Below are positions 30,621-43,321 of a stretch of 64,000 nt of DNA, piece after piece; within the stretch, counting starts at the first letter, position 1; each line of letters opens with the position of its first letter. The position numbers were made by a program, and so were the translations under genes. Source of the DNA: Oehlia diaphana (Eukaryota; Glomeromycota; Glomeromycetes; Glomerales; Glomeraceae); the NCBI GenBank assembly GCA_003833135.1, contig QZLH01000192.1:1-64000 (forward strand). The letters are read 5' to 3'. Under the pieces are notes generated by a model, which made no database searches, was not told the origin of the DNA, and was given only the letters and a program-made list of their open reading frames with translations.

Positions 30621-30737
30621 GTTACGGCCATACACAGTGAAAAGCACCGGAACCCGTCCGATCTCCGAAGTTAAGCCACTGATGGCCCAGTCAGTACTAC
30701 GGTTGGGGACAACGTGGGAATACTGGGTGCTGTAACT
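30621..30737 (+). rRNA. 5S ribosomal RNA
   Basis: A 117-nt segment has the 5S hallmarks: terminal stem GTTACGGC paired with GCTGTAAC, loop A and helix II/III GCACCGGAACCCGTCCGAT, internal promoter box A/C region AGTTAAGCCACTGATGGCCC, and GGGAATACTGGGTGCTGTAA at the 3' end. It is followed at once by a T run. It stands alone with no other rRNA nearby, as expected for fungi whose 5S genes are dispersed. Confidence 0.95.
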
Positions 30738-30739
30738 CC

Positions 30740-30748
30740 TTTTTTTTT
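30740..30748 (+). terminator. RNA polymerase III terminator of 5S rRNA
   Basis: Nine consecutive T residues begin three bases after the 5S end, the standard Pol III stop signal. Confidence 0.85.
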
Positions 30749-31496
30749 CACACCAAAAAGAAAACTCTTCTAAACTTTTCATTCCTCGATATTAATTTTT
30801 CAATTTTCCGTATTCAATAGATGAAGGTATAATAGAGTTGTTTTATACCTTTGACCTAAAATTTGCTTTTCTATGATCATAATGATGAGAAGTTCTTTAC
30901 ATTAATTTTACATGGGGAATAAAAATTCCCAAATTTCATCAATACTTTTCGATAATCATTTGAATAAGAACGATGGTATCAATTACCGTTTTCTATAAAC
31001 AATATAAAATTCTTATTTTAAAAGGAAAAAGTTATTATGTATCAATAGTAATGATCGTAAGCTAGCTGAATATAATATAATTCACGAACTAAGCAGCAAA
31101 CGATTATTAAGTTAGAGTATTTACTCTATTTACTCCAATATCTTAATCAATTATTAAGGAATAATAATAGCTCAAGGTTTTTGAAAACAACATGAGCAAG
31201 TAAATGACCAATAGAAATTTTTTATTCAATTGTTTCATACGTACATAATTATATTGACAATTTGATTAGAGATAACAAAATTTTCTTGAGCCGAGAATGT
31301 ATTTAAATTGGAGTATTGCAGATGTTTTAAGTGCACTCACAACATTTATTTATTGTGACATACAAATGTATAAAAATTTAACCGGTAAAATATAAGATAA
31401 AATACATATGCAAAAATAATTTTGAGTAGTCATTTTTTTTTATCCAAATTTTTTCGTCTCAATAATTCTATTTTGATCATTCCGATGATGGATTGA
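30749..31496. other. Spacer between 5S rRNA and the Argonaute array
   Basis: No gene supported. The C-terminal PIWI exon expected for Argonaute copy A is not recognisable here. Confidence 0.5.
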
Positions 31497-33161
31497 AGAA
31501 TTTTGCTAGAATTTACTCTCTGAAACAACGATAGAATAAATACGGTTTCTTCCAGTAGTCTGATAAAATGTTTTTATAATTCCTTAATCATTTCAACAAT
31601 AACCAATTTGAACACGAATTGAAGCAGCATACCGAAATGCTTTGTATTCATTGAAGTAGTTCACAGCAACAATAGATGAGTAAACCAGGAGCAAAGTGAG
31701 AAACAGATACACTCTGGATATTAGCAAAATATTATTTTTTGCTGCAAAACAAATGTCTTCCCTGAATACATTATTTGGGTAGCAACATCAATTACTGTAT
31801 CGTTCACGCACACCAATACCAGGAAACACAGACGTTGATCTAGCCAAGTCTGATTACTGCTTTGTATGTTTGAAATATTCATTTTAGTGGCTAATTCTCT
31901 AATGAATTCTTGCATTTCTTCTTCACTTCCAAAAACAACACATGTCTGTGCAACAAGTGTTGCGCTAGGGCAACTGGTTTATCCCTCAAATTTCATGAAA
32001 CCATATCTTGGAATGAAAAGTACTATTTCTAGAAGAAGGATGATAATGTGATTTTGGAGCAGGCTGCTTCAGTATAATATAGTATCTTATTAGATACCCT
32101 AGAACCAAATGTTGCAAATAGCACGTGATTGAAGGGATAATTGATAAATCTACACATATAAAAGTAAATATGTTATATATTATTAGTTTTACATACTCAA
32201 CTACATTAAATACTTCCATTGGTGAATATGTCTCTCCTCGGATAACAATGCAAGGAAGAAATGGATAATGTAATTGTACATTATAACAGCATCGGTTTGA
32301 TTACCAATCACCGTCATCGAATGTAATATGGAGACTGGAGTATTAGTTAATATATTAACGGTTTAAAGCCTTTTCACCATGTATGGCATAATTTTTAAAT
32401 TCTTTACTTTAATTTTAAGATCTTTAATTGATCTTTTATTGAGCAATTTTAATCCTATATTTATTAAATTAACATTCATAAAAACCAGTAACATGAAAAT
32501 AATTATTTATCATCATTTTCCTAGGTGTTGGCTTAATGGATTGAAAATAATCCTCTAAGAGGTCGTGAACCCTGATTAGTACAAAATATTCTCCTACTCT
32601 TTTAATCTTCATAGGGTTAATGCATTAAGAGCCATAATACCTAATTAACATCAAAATTAGATTTAAGTAAGAGAGATATTAAGAAAGTTATAATTTAATT
32701 TAACTTGTTAAAAAATTTTTACGTTTTTTTACTAGTTTTTTATATGTTAGTGAACAATTTTCATTAATTAAGCTTACGATATCTTTCATATAAATTTTCA
32801 GCGATCTTCTTAATTGATTTTAAAAGAACGCGGAAATCTTCTACTGTACTCACATTATTTGCATCATCCTCTGAAATAATTACATCTAAAATATGTATGT
32901 GTATAACCGAATGGAAACTGTTTGGCAGTATAACTTTATAACGCCCACCAAATACAACCCTTACGCCATAAAAATAATTTTTCTACTATTTGAAAGTTTT
33001 CTATTTAAAATTAATGAAAAACAAGTGGTATAATTTTAAAGTTATACAATTTAGGGAAAAGAAGAGCCGTTACTTCGAAACAATTTATTATAACTTTTAT
33101 AGGACGATCTATACGACTTAAACCGGACGTTTAACAAATTCTGACATATTATATTAGACAT
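31497..33161 (-). pseudogene. Argonaute copy A, heavily decayed
   Basis: Minus-strand fragments follow the same order as the intact copies: N-domain at about 32780-33161, L1/PAZ at about 32200-32630, and MID plus the start of PIWI at about 31497-32060. All are broken by stops and frameshifts, with large deletions in the linker and MID regions. The C-terminal PIWI exon is absent. It is the outermost copy on this side and one of the most degraded. Confidence 0.8.
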
Positions 33162-34622
33162 TATTTTCGTTCCTTGATGTATAATTTATTTCGAAATATT
33201 ATAATTTTATGGTTATAATCATAATGTGTGTCATTGAAATTCAAATTTAAAGATTAAACTGTAATAATTCAGTTATCTTCAGTAGAAAGTTGCCAATCCA
33301 CGAAAAATAAGATATGAATTTTTACGATTAAAGACATAACGAAAATCAAAAAGTATAATGAATTCACATTTTTTTTTATCTCTATTAAATGTTGTCCTTT
33401 CAATATTTAATTTGGATCCGGTCTAATTAATAACTTGGATAAGTTAAAACTAAATAAATTAAATAAATTAAGTTTTAGCAAATTTTCAATTCAAATTAGT
33501 CTATTCTAATTATTTTGAGATTATTCTTTAACCCTTTTTTATTCGGTATATCATCAAAAATCTTACAATCGAAAAAAAATTTGTAATTCTGCAGTTTTAT
33601 TGAAAAAATATATGTTACAAAAAGTTGAATTCTATAAACATGATATAAACTAATGATAATTCTGAACTATCATATTCACGAAATACAGTACCTGGTTATC
33701 ATTACATAAAATACATAACCTTAGTAGTTCAGTAGCATAACTGGTACCTCTTGCATTTGCATGAAATCTTGTTTTACGACAAACTAAACGAGTATAATAC
33801 ACTGATGGAACAATAGAAACTGCACGAGTTCATTGAGCAAAAGAATAGCACAAATTGTATGTTAATACTTGGTGCACCAGAACTGAATCCATTTTCATCA
33901 AACAACACGTGATAATGAGTCGGACGTGGAGCCCCTTGCAAACTAGTATGACTTTGAAGATAAAAATCAAATCTAAAAGGATGAGTTATTGTTGATTCGA
34001 CTACCGTACCAGGAAGGCAGTTGCCTGTTCTGCCACCATCTTTTTTATCAATTGGAAAAAAGCGAGTACGATGACGTTTTTGCGCAACCACAAAGGTCTA
34101 TAGTGATTTGCATGCAACTAAATATTTATTGAGACAATTTAAGTAAAGCGTATTTGAAATATCATTATAAAATGACAAAATATTAAATATATACTATTAT
34201 TGCCTTGATTTCATACTCTAGAAATTGATCTTCGGAAACACCGTTTCGATAAAATAAAATACTTTCCGGTTTTCTTTCACAAGTCTGGTAAAATTTTTTA
34301 ATAATTCTTTAGTCATGTCTGCTAAATCACTAATAATTTCCTGTCTGCAAGTTTGAACACGAATTGAAGCAAGAGATGCCATTGCATCTATTGAAGCAGT
34401 TACAGCTGCAATAGATGGACGACTGGTATCACCAGGAACAGGGTGAATAACAGATGCACCCAATATGATGGTTGGACTCTCTGAAACGAGAGCAATTGGC
34501 TTGTATTAATGAATGAATTCATGCCACTAAGTTTAACATTTATTTTAAGACAAACATTAACGCAATATTGCTTTTTTGTTGCAAACATATTCCTGCTCTG
34601 AATACATTGAATAATAAATAAT

Positions 34623-34702
34623 AGTTATTGGGTAGGGGGGTTGAAATATCACCGAACTGCGAAGCAGTTCGGATGATATTTTAACCCCTCTACCTAATAA
34701 CT
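34623..34702. mobile_element. 80-bp GC-richer hairpin inserted in Argonaute copy B
   Basis: Inverted arms AGTTATTGGGTAGGGGGG and CCCCTCTACCTAATAACT close over ATATCACCGAACTGC and GCAGTTCGGATGATAT. Intact paralogues lack the segment. No clear target duplication is visible because another inverted repeat abuts it. Confidence 0.7.
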
Positions 34703-34879
34703 GTGTTATTATGCAGACGTCCAAGATCATGTTCCATATGAAAAGCATAGTAAATGTGTGATAATAATCTATATGACGTAATGCGTCAAAAATATCAAAG
34801 ATATTTACGCAATATAATTTGTCTAAAAAATATCAGTATGTTAAAAACAACATGAACCTATTTGACTGCATAATAACAC
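34703..34879. mobile_element. 177-bp terminal-inverted-repeat insertion in Argonaute copy B
   Basis: Ends are GTGTTATTATGCAG (34703-34716) and CTGCATAATAACAC (34866-34879), a perfect 14-bp inverted repeat. Aligned with intact copies, both this and the adjacent 80-bp hairpin lie between the codons equivalent to ATQC and VIGV of the MID domain. Confidence 0.65.
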
Positions 34880-37287
34880 CAATTACTGACTGTATCGCTG
34901 ACGTGTTTAATTTTGACATATAGTGATACACCAGTGTTAGGAAGAATACATCATAAAATTAATTGAAGCTGTGCTTTAGCATTGTTTCCAGACTTAAGCC
35001 AAACTTGCTTTAAAGAATTTTCAATATCACTCAGAAGATTAAAGTATTCTATAGGTGGTTTCCTATTTGAATATTCATTCCAGCATCTTGACATGTGGTA
35101 ACCAATTCTCTAATGAATTTTTGTATAGCGCTCATAGGAAAATCATTTTCACTTCCAAAAGCAACACATACCCATGAACCAAGTGTTGCACCAGTGGCAA
35201 CTTTCTTATCCCTCAAATTCCATAAACCATTTCTTGGAGTGAAAGTACTATCTCTAGAAGTAGGTTATAATGTAATTTTGGAGCAGGTAATATTCTTGCT
35301 TGAGTTATAGCCATCTCATTAGATACCCGAAAATCAATTGCTGCGTATACTCATTTTGTTGATAATTAAGAATTCCGATACCTTTATTAGCACGTGATTG
35401 AGGGGACAATCATATTTGCCGTTTGTCTTTCATTCAATTTGCGTTAAAAATAATTTTATTCCATATTGATTAATATGTTGTTTTACATGTACATACCTCA
35501 ACTACATTACATACTTCCAATGGTAAATAAGTTTCCTCTCGGATGACGATGCAAGGAAGGAATGGATATTGTAATTGCATATTATATTTTCTTTGAAAGT
35601 ATGAAGCAACATCAGTTTGATTACCATTATCATCAAATGTAGTAGTATTACTATTTGAAGTATTAGTTACTTTAGAAATTCTAAATCGGCGGTTTAAAGC
35701 ATTTTTATCATGAGTGGCATAAATTTTTAAATTCTTTAAAAAATTTTCAATCTTTAGTCGATCTCTCTCTGAAATATCCCTAAGTTCTTCAATGGTCCTT
35801 TTATTAAGCACTCTATCCGTGTTAAACTGCTACTTTCATAAAAAGCGGTAGCATGAAAATCTATATTTATCATCATATTCTATTAGGCGTTGGTCTAATA
35901 GATTGAAAATAACTTGCCAAGTCTCTACTCCCCCATTAAGAGATTGTGAACCCTGATTAGTACAAAATATTCTCCCCGTCTTTTAAACATCATTGATGGC
36001 ATATGATGAATCGATACATTAAGAGCCATAATACCTAATTGACGTTAAAATTAAATTTTAAGTATTTTAATTGTGAAAAGGAAAATTATAATGAATAAAT
36101 ATTAACCTGTTAAAACATTTGATGTCATAGATCCACGTCTGTTAAGAAACATATTGATCTCTTCTATAGTTCTATATGAATTTCAGCGACTTTCTCAATT
36201 TTTTTTTAAAAATACGTGAAGGTCTTCTATCCACATTATTTGTATTATCCTCTGGCATAGTCACATCTAGAGTATGTATATCACCAAAAGGAAACTGTCT
36301 AGAAGTATAAATATTTCTGTGACCATCAAATAGTACAGCTTTTACCCCAAAAAAGAATCTTTTGCTACTCGAAAAATTTTTCTATTTCAAAGTTGGAGGA
36401 ACTTCCGATAAAATTATAATCTCATAATGGTAAACATTATTGAAAGGAAAATCTGTTATTTCGAAATAGTTTATTCTAAGCCTTATAGGACGTCCTAGTT
36501 TACCTAAACCAGGACGTTTAACAAATTCTGTAGACAAATATATTACTTCCATAAGTTCAGCGATTTGGCGAAATGGTTTCGTGATATGATTTTATTGTTA
36601 TGAACACAAATATATAGTAAGTAAGACTGAAGACTTTCGTAAGTTTCTGTGGTATAGCCATTTATAATATGGAGAAATATATGGCATTTAAGTTAGGATC
36701 ACTCCGATTTATTGACAGTATGCAATTCATGAAATCAGGTCTCGATAAATTAGCATCCAATCTTACCGATAATTCAATCATTTTATAAATTTATAAAATC
36801 ACGTCCAAAAAAGTTTCGATAGTAAGTAGCAAAGCAATATTGGGACATTGACATAAATAAGGAATGAAAACAGGATATTAAATTTTAACTTTTTGTGACT
36901 GTGTACTTGAATTCGCATTTATTTAATTAAATAAGTTAAGCATACTTTTTTATTGTCACCGGATTCGGCCTAATTAAACGTCAGTTTTTAAAAACCAATT
37001 TTTTTTTTTTGCTCAGTAATTCTATTTTGATTATTTCAACGCGATTAAAATATTTTTACTAATATTAGATAAAAAAAATTTCGTTTTTTTCTTATTTTAT
37101 AGTATTTGGTTATTTTTAACTAATCTTTAGTATGACGCTGAAGTTTATAGTCGAAAATTCGAAATATTTATTATAATTCTGTAATTTTATTGAACTAAAG
37201 TATGTGTCAAGAAAGTTGAAATTTACAAAACATATAGTAAACTAATGATAAATTCAAACATAATATTCACAAAATACTTTGTCATCT

Positions 37288-40014
37288 TTACGCAAAATAC
37301 ATAAAATTTAGTAATTCAGACTTTACAACAGCATAACTTGCACTTCCTATACCTTCTAAAGTATCTCGATCGCTCCAATTTTCACCACTTGTATGAAATC
37401 TTGCTCTACGACAAACTAAACGAGCATAATACACTGGTGGAACAATAGAAACTGCACGAGTGCATCGAGCAAAATTATAGCATAAATTATATGTTAATGT
37501 TTGAAGTGAGTCAGCATTGAATCCGTTTTCATCATATAACACGTGATAATGAGCCGGACGTGAAATCCCTTGTAAACTAGGGTGACTTAGAAGGTAAAAA
37601 TCAAATTCAAAAGGATGCACTACTGTTGTATCAACTACTGTACCAGAAGGACAGTTTCCTGTTTTATCGCCATCTCTTCTAGTGTCAATTGGGAAAAAGC
37701 GAGTGTGATGACGTTTTTGCACAACTACAAAAGTTATCGTTGGTTTATACTTCTCGTCAAGTGACTTGCATGCGGCTGAATATTTAGTAAGATAGTTTAT
37801 TAAGTAAAGCGTATTTGAAATATCAAATATAAAATGAATATATACCATTTATTGCCTTGATTACATTCTCTCGCACTATTAAAAATTGGGTTTCAGAAAT
37901 ACCATCTCGGTAGAATAAGATACGTTCTGGTTTTCTTCCACAAGTCTGATAAAATGCTTTTAATAATTCCTTAATAATTTCGGCTAGGTCATCAATAACT
38001 ACCTGTTTGCCGTGTTGAATACGAATTGCGGCAAAATATCGAAATGCTTTTGCATCTACCGAGGCAGTGACAGCAGCAATAGATGAGCGACCGGTATTCT
38101 GTTCCCCAGGAGCAGGGTGAATAACAGATGCGCCCATTATGATGGTTGGACGTTGTGTAATAAAGGGCATTTGGCTTGGATCAATGAATGAATTCATACC
38201 ACCAAGTTTAACATTTATTTTAAGACACACATTAGCACAATATTGCTTTTTTGCTGAAAACATATGCTTTCCTTGGATACACTGAGTAGCAACACCAATT
38301 ACTGTATCGCCAACGCGTTTAATTTCGGCATACAATGGTGCACCAGTATTAGGGAGAATACATAAAATTAATTGAGGTTTAGATTTAGCCGAACTTCCAG
38401 CCCTAACCCAAACTTGTTTTAAAGAATTTTCAATGCCGCCTTGAGGATTACAGTGTAGTATATGTAGATTTCTATTTGAAATATTCATTCCAGCAACTTG
38501 ACACGTGTTAAACAATTCTCTGATGAAATTTTGTATAGTGCCTATTGGATAATCTCTTTCACTTCCAAAAACAGCACATGCCCATGAACCAAGCGTTGCA
38601 CCAGTGACAACTTTTTTATTCTTTAAATTCCATAAACCATCTTTTGGAGTGAAAGTATCCTCTTTAGAGGCAGGATGGTAATATAATGTTGGAGTAGGTA
38701 ATACTCTTGCTTGAGTTATAACCATATCATTTGATATCCGAAACCCAAATTGATACATATACTCATTTTGTCGATAATTAAGAATTTCGATACCTTGGTT
38801 GATTGTATAATTACGTATTTGAGGTGGTTGACAAGTAAATTCAATCATATCCGCCATTTGTCTTTCATTAAATTTGCGCATATAACGTTGCCCCTAGTAA
38901 ATATAAAATACGGTTAAAAGAAAAAAATTTTTTCCTATACTCTGTAATTGAACATATGCTAGTTTTATATACCTCAACTACATTACATATTTCTATTGGT
39001 AAATAAGTTTCATTTCGTACAACAACGCAAGGAAGGAACGGATATTGTAATCTTCTGCCATACGTATTAAAAAAGTATGTAGCAATATCGATTTGTTGAC
39101 CATTAACTTCAAATGTAGTGCTAGAAGCTGAAGTATTAGTTAATTTAGAAATTCTAAATTGGCATCTTGAAAAACGAAGGATGACAAAAATTTTTAGATT
39201 CTTTAAACATTTTTCAAGCTTTGTACGATCTCTATCGTGAATCCTCCTAAGATCTTCAACGGTACTCTTACCGAGTATTCTTACAACTAATTGTATTAAG
39301 CTGCCTCTTTCATAAAAAGCAGTAGCATGTAAATCAATATTTATCATCATTTTCCTAGGTTTTGGTCTAATAGATTGAAAATATCCTTGCCAAACCTCAA
39401 TCCCTCCATCAAGGAGTTGTGATCCCTGATTAGTATAAAATATTCTCCCTACTTTTATATGGTCCTTTGATGGTTTATGATGAATCAATACATTAAGAGC
39501 CATAATGCCTAATTAACAGTAGAATAAATTTTAAGGAAATATTTTAACTAATTATAAAAGGAGAAATTATAGTGAATAAATTTTAACCTGTTAAAATATT
39601 TGATGATATAGAACAACCTCCGTTAAGAAATTTGTTGATCTCTCTCATATCAATTTCAGCGACTTTCCTAATTATAACTTTATAAACACGTGGAAGTATT
39701 ATACCCACATTATCCATATCATCCTCTGGTATAGTCACTTCTAAATTATGTGCATCACCAAAAGAAAACGGTCTGACAGTATAAACATTTCTACGACCAT
39801 CAAATACAGCTTTTACACCAGAAAAAGAATTTTCTGCTTCTTGAATAATTCTTCTATTCGAAGCTGGAGGGACTTTTGGTATAATTACAATGTCATAATG
39901 ATAAATTTTTGGAAAAGGAAGATCCGTTACTTCGAAATAATTTGTTCGAACTTTTATAGAATGACCAACACGACCTAAATCAGGACGTCTAACGAATTCT
40001 GCTATACTACCCAT
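37288..40014 (-). CDS. AGO: Argonaute copy C, slicer residues S-V-D-R
   Basis: Exons 39588-40014 (N domain), 38973-39508 (L1/PAZ), 37846-38893 (L2/MID/PIWI), 37288-37775 (PIWI C-terminus); 2499 nt, 832 residues, full family length. Motifs: [20 protein letters not shown] (PAZ end), [11 protein letters not shown], and the 5'-phosphate pocket [19 protein letters not shown] plus [10 protein letters not shown] with Tyr, Lys, Gln and both Lys present. The slicer tetrad is largely lost: first Asp is Ser (GASVIHP), Glu is Val (GKQVVI), third Asp is kept (YRDGIS) and the His is Arg (YYARLVC). It should bind guides but not cleave. It lies between pseudogene B and copy D, in the same orientation. Confidence 0.9.
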
Positions 40015-40090
40015 TAATTGAATGATAGAAGTGAGTTAAGATAAAAAATTCAATTTTTTAAAAAATATTAATCGATATTGATCAGAAATT

Positions 40091-40147
40091 CAAAGCCTTA
40101 TTAAGCCACGAACCGAACCTTGAGGCACAATGGATTATATAATAGTA
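40091..40147 (-). promoter_or_regulatory. Conserved upstream block of Argonaute copy C
   Basis: Read on the coding strand, a TATATAA-containing stretch is followed by TTGTGCCTCAAGGTTC, GTTCGTGGCTTAATAAGG and CTTTG, 77 bp before the ATG. Nearly the same block precedes copies D, E and F, while the surrounding spacer has diverged. Confidence 0.6.
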
Positions 40148-40285
40148 TTTTTTAAAAATAAAATTTTTTTATATGATGTCATCAATTATATTAGTAAGTT
40201 ATTCACAACTATAATTTTTTAATTTTTGGATAGGCTATTATTAATAAGTACTATAAATATAAATAATTTTGGTGCTTTATTAGCT

Positions 40286-43005
40286 TTATATAAAATACAT
40301 AGTCTTTAGTAATTCAGCTTTTACAGCAGCATAACTGACAACTCCCCCCGCGCCTTCTGAAGTATCTGGATCGCTCCAATTTTCACCACTTGCATGGAAT
40401 CTTGCTCTAGCACAAACTAAATGAGCATAATACACTGGCGGGACAATAAAAACTGCACGAGTGCATCGAGCAAAATTATAGCACAAATTGTATGATAATG
40501 TTTGAAGTGAGTCTGCATTGAATCCGTTTTCATCAAGTAAGACGTGATAATGAGTTGGACGTGAAGTCCCTTGCAAATTAGGGTGACTTTGAAGATAAAA
40601 GTCAAACTCAAAAGGATGTACTATTGTTGAATCAACTACTGTACCAGAAGGACAATTTCCTGTTCTATCGCCATCTCTCGCATTAGTTGGGAAAAAACGA
40701 GTGTGATGACGTTTTTGTACAACTACAAAAGTTATTGTTGGTTTATACTTCTCGTCAAGAGACTTACATGCTTCTAAATATTTATTGACAATTTAAGTGA
40801 AAAATTATTATAAAATGACTTAAAATAATAATAAATATATACCTTTTATTGCCCTGATTTCATCCTTTAATACTATAGAAAATTGACCTTCTGAAACGCC
40901 GTTTCGATAGAATAAAATACGTTCCGGTTTTCTTCCACAGGTCTGATAAAATGCTTTTAATAATTCTTTAACCATTTCTGCTAAATTACCAATAACTTCC
41001 TGTCTGCCAGTTTGAACACGAATTGAAGCAGCATATCGAGATGCTTTTGCGTCCATTGAAGCAGTCACAGCAGCAATGGATGGGGTATTCTGTTCCCCGG
41101 GAACAGGGTGAGTAACATCTGCACCCATTATGATGGTTGGACGTTGTGTAATGAAGGGCATTTGGCTTGGATTAATGAATGAATTCATACCACCAAGTTT
41201 GACATTTATTTTAAGACAAACATTAGCACAATACTGCTTTTTTGCTGAAAACATATGCTTTCCTTGGATACATTGAGTAGCAACACCAATTACTGTATCG
41301 CCAACGCGTTTAATTTCGGCATACAATGGTACACCAGTATTAGGGAGAATACATAAAATTAATTGAGGTTTAGATTTAGCCAAGTTTCCAGCCTTAACCC
41401 AAACTTGTCTCAAAGCAGTTTCATTTGGACCCTGAGGGTTACAATGTTGAATAGGTGGATTCTTATTTGGAATATTCATTCCAGTATCTTGACATGTGGT
41501 AATCAATTCTCTAATGAATTTTTGTATAGCACCCATTGGATAATCTCTTTCACTTCCAAAAACAGCACATGCCCATGAACCAAGCGTTGCACCAGTGGCA
41601 AATTTTTTATTCCTTAAATTCCATAAACCATCCTTTGGAATGAAAGTATCCTCTTTAGAAGCAGGATGATAATGTAATGTTGGAGCGGGCAATACCCTTG
41701 CTTGAATTATGGCCATTTCATTGGATACCCGGAAACCAAAGTGTTGCATATATTCATTTAGTCGATAATTAAGAACTTCGACACATTGGCTAATTTTATT
41801 AGCACGTGGTCGAGGTGGCTGACAAGTAAATTTAATCATATTTTCCGTTTGTCTTTCACTCAATTTGCGCATATAACGTTGCCCCTAACAAATAATACAC
41901 AAGTTACATTAAAAATTGATTATTTTCATATTTGATTAGTATATTAGTTTTACATACCTCAACTACATTACATACTTCCATTGGTAAATAAGTTTCCCTT
42001 CGGATGACAATGCAAGGAAGGAACGGATATTGTAGTCTTTTATTATACATATTAAAAAAGTATGTAGCGATATCAATTTGTTGACCATTAACTTCAAATT
42101 TAGTACTAGAAGCTGGAGTATTAGTTAATTTAGAAATTCTAAATCGACGTCTTGAAGCAACTTCATCACGATGAGTGACGAAAATTTTTAGATTCTTTAA
42201 ACATTTTTCAAGCTTTGTACGATCTCTATCGTGAATCCTTCTAAGATCATCAACGGACCTCTTATTGAGTATTTTTACAACTAATTGTACTAAACTATCA
42301 CTTTCGTAAAAAGAAGTAGCATGTAAATCAACATTTATCATTAGTTTCCTAGGTGTTGGTCTAATAGATTGAAAATATCCTTGCCAAACCCCTACCCCTC
42401 CACTAAGAGATTGTGAACCTTGTTTAGTGTAAAATACTCTCCCTAATTTTATATGCTCCTTTGATGGTTTGTTATGAATCAATATATTAAGAACCATAAT
42501 GCCTAATTAACATTAAAATAAATTTTAAGTAAAGGAAATATTGCAACTAACATTGTAGAAAGAAAATTATAATGAATAAATTTAAACCTGTTAAAATATT
42601 TGATGATATAGACCCACGTCCGTTAAGAAATCTGTTGATCTCTTCCATATTAATTACAGCGACCCTTTTAATCATTATTTTAAAAGTACGTGGAGTTCTT
42701 CCACCTGCATTATCCTCTGGCATAGTCACATCTAATGCTTGTGCATCACCAAAAGGAAACGGTCTGATGGTATAAACATTTCTACGACCATCAAATACAG
42801 CTCTTATACCGAGAAAAGAATTTTCTGCTACTTGAAAAATTTTTCTATTCAAAGTTGGAGGAGCTTCTGGTATAATTACAATGTCGTAATGGTAAATATT
42901 TGAGGAAGGAAAAGCTGTTACTTCGAAATAGTTTGTTCTAAGTCTTATAGGACGTCCTACACGTCCAAAATCAGGACGTTTAACGAATTCTGTTATACTA
43001 GCCAT
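40286..43005 (-). CDS. AGO: Argonaute copy D, slicer residues D-E-N-H
   Basis: Exons 42588-43005, 41958-42502, 40843-41884, 40286-40773; 2493 nt, 830 residues. The splice joints match copies C, E and F ([34 protein letters not shown]). The guide pocket is complete ([29 protein letters not shown]). Tetrad: Asp (GADVTHP), Glu (GRQEVI), Asn instead of Asp (YRNGVS, codon AAC), His (YYAHLVC). A single G-to-A change on the coding strand would explain the Asp-to-Asn replacement. The protein is otherwise the most canonical of the array with copy F, and shares long identical stretches with F in PIWI. Confidence 0.9.
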
Positions 43006-43094
43006 GATTTGGACAATTGAAAAATGAGCTAAGGTATCAAAAAAATTAGATCAATCGTATGTTAAATACAAAAAGTTCCAACAGATAAGAAATT

Positions 43095-43154
43095 GCAAAG
43101 CCTTTTTAAGCCACAAACCAAACCTTGAGGCACAATGGATTATATAATAGTACT
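43095..43154 (-). promoter_or_regulatory. Conserved upstream block of Argonaute copy D
   Basis: Same order as in copy C: TATATAAT, CATTGTGCCTCAAGGTTTG, GTTTGTGGCTTAAAAAGG, CTTTGC, ending 90 bp before the ATG. Confidence 0.6.
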
Positions 43155-43203
43155 TTATAAAATCTTCTAACAAATCGGTAAATATATGTTTGTCAAATTA
43201 TAA

Positions 43204-43233
43204 TATTTATTTATTTATTTATTTATTTTATTT
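43204..43233. repeat. (TTTA)n microsatellite
   Basis: About seven TTTA units in the spacer between Argonaute copies D and E. Confidence 0.7.
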
Positions 43234-43321
43234 TATTCCTATGTCTAATTATAATAGTAAGATATTCACAACTATGATTTTTATTTTTGTAGATAGATTA
43301 TAATTTGGTGATTTATTAGCT

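Larger units (their letters stand above)
33702..36552 (-). pseudogene. Argonaute copy B, pseudogene with two MITE-like insertions
   Basis: Recognisable pieces: N-domain 36100-36552, L1/PAZ 35470-36020 (open from 35811 with [20 protein letters not shown]), MID 34880-35400, PIWI 34218-34560 and the PIWI C-terminus 33702-34091. Frameshifts and stops break it, and about 260 bp of foreign hairpin DNA lies in the MID/PIWI exon (34623-34879). At the slicer positions it would read Ser (GASVIHP), Glu (RQEII), Asn (YRNGVS) and Arg (YYTRLVC), so it was probably catalytically dead before or during decay. Confidence 0.85.

Noticed and set aside
40091..40147. Possible tRNA-like B box (GGTTCGGTTCG) in the Argonaute upstream block
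   Set aside because: No A box at the right spacing and no cloverleaf; better read as a conserved promoter block.
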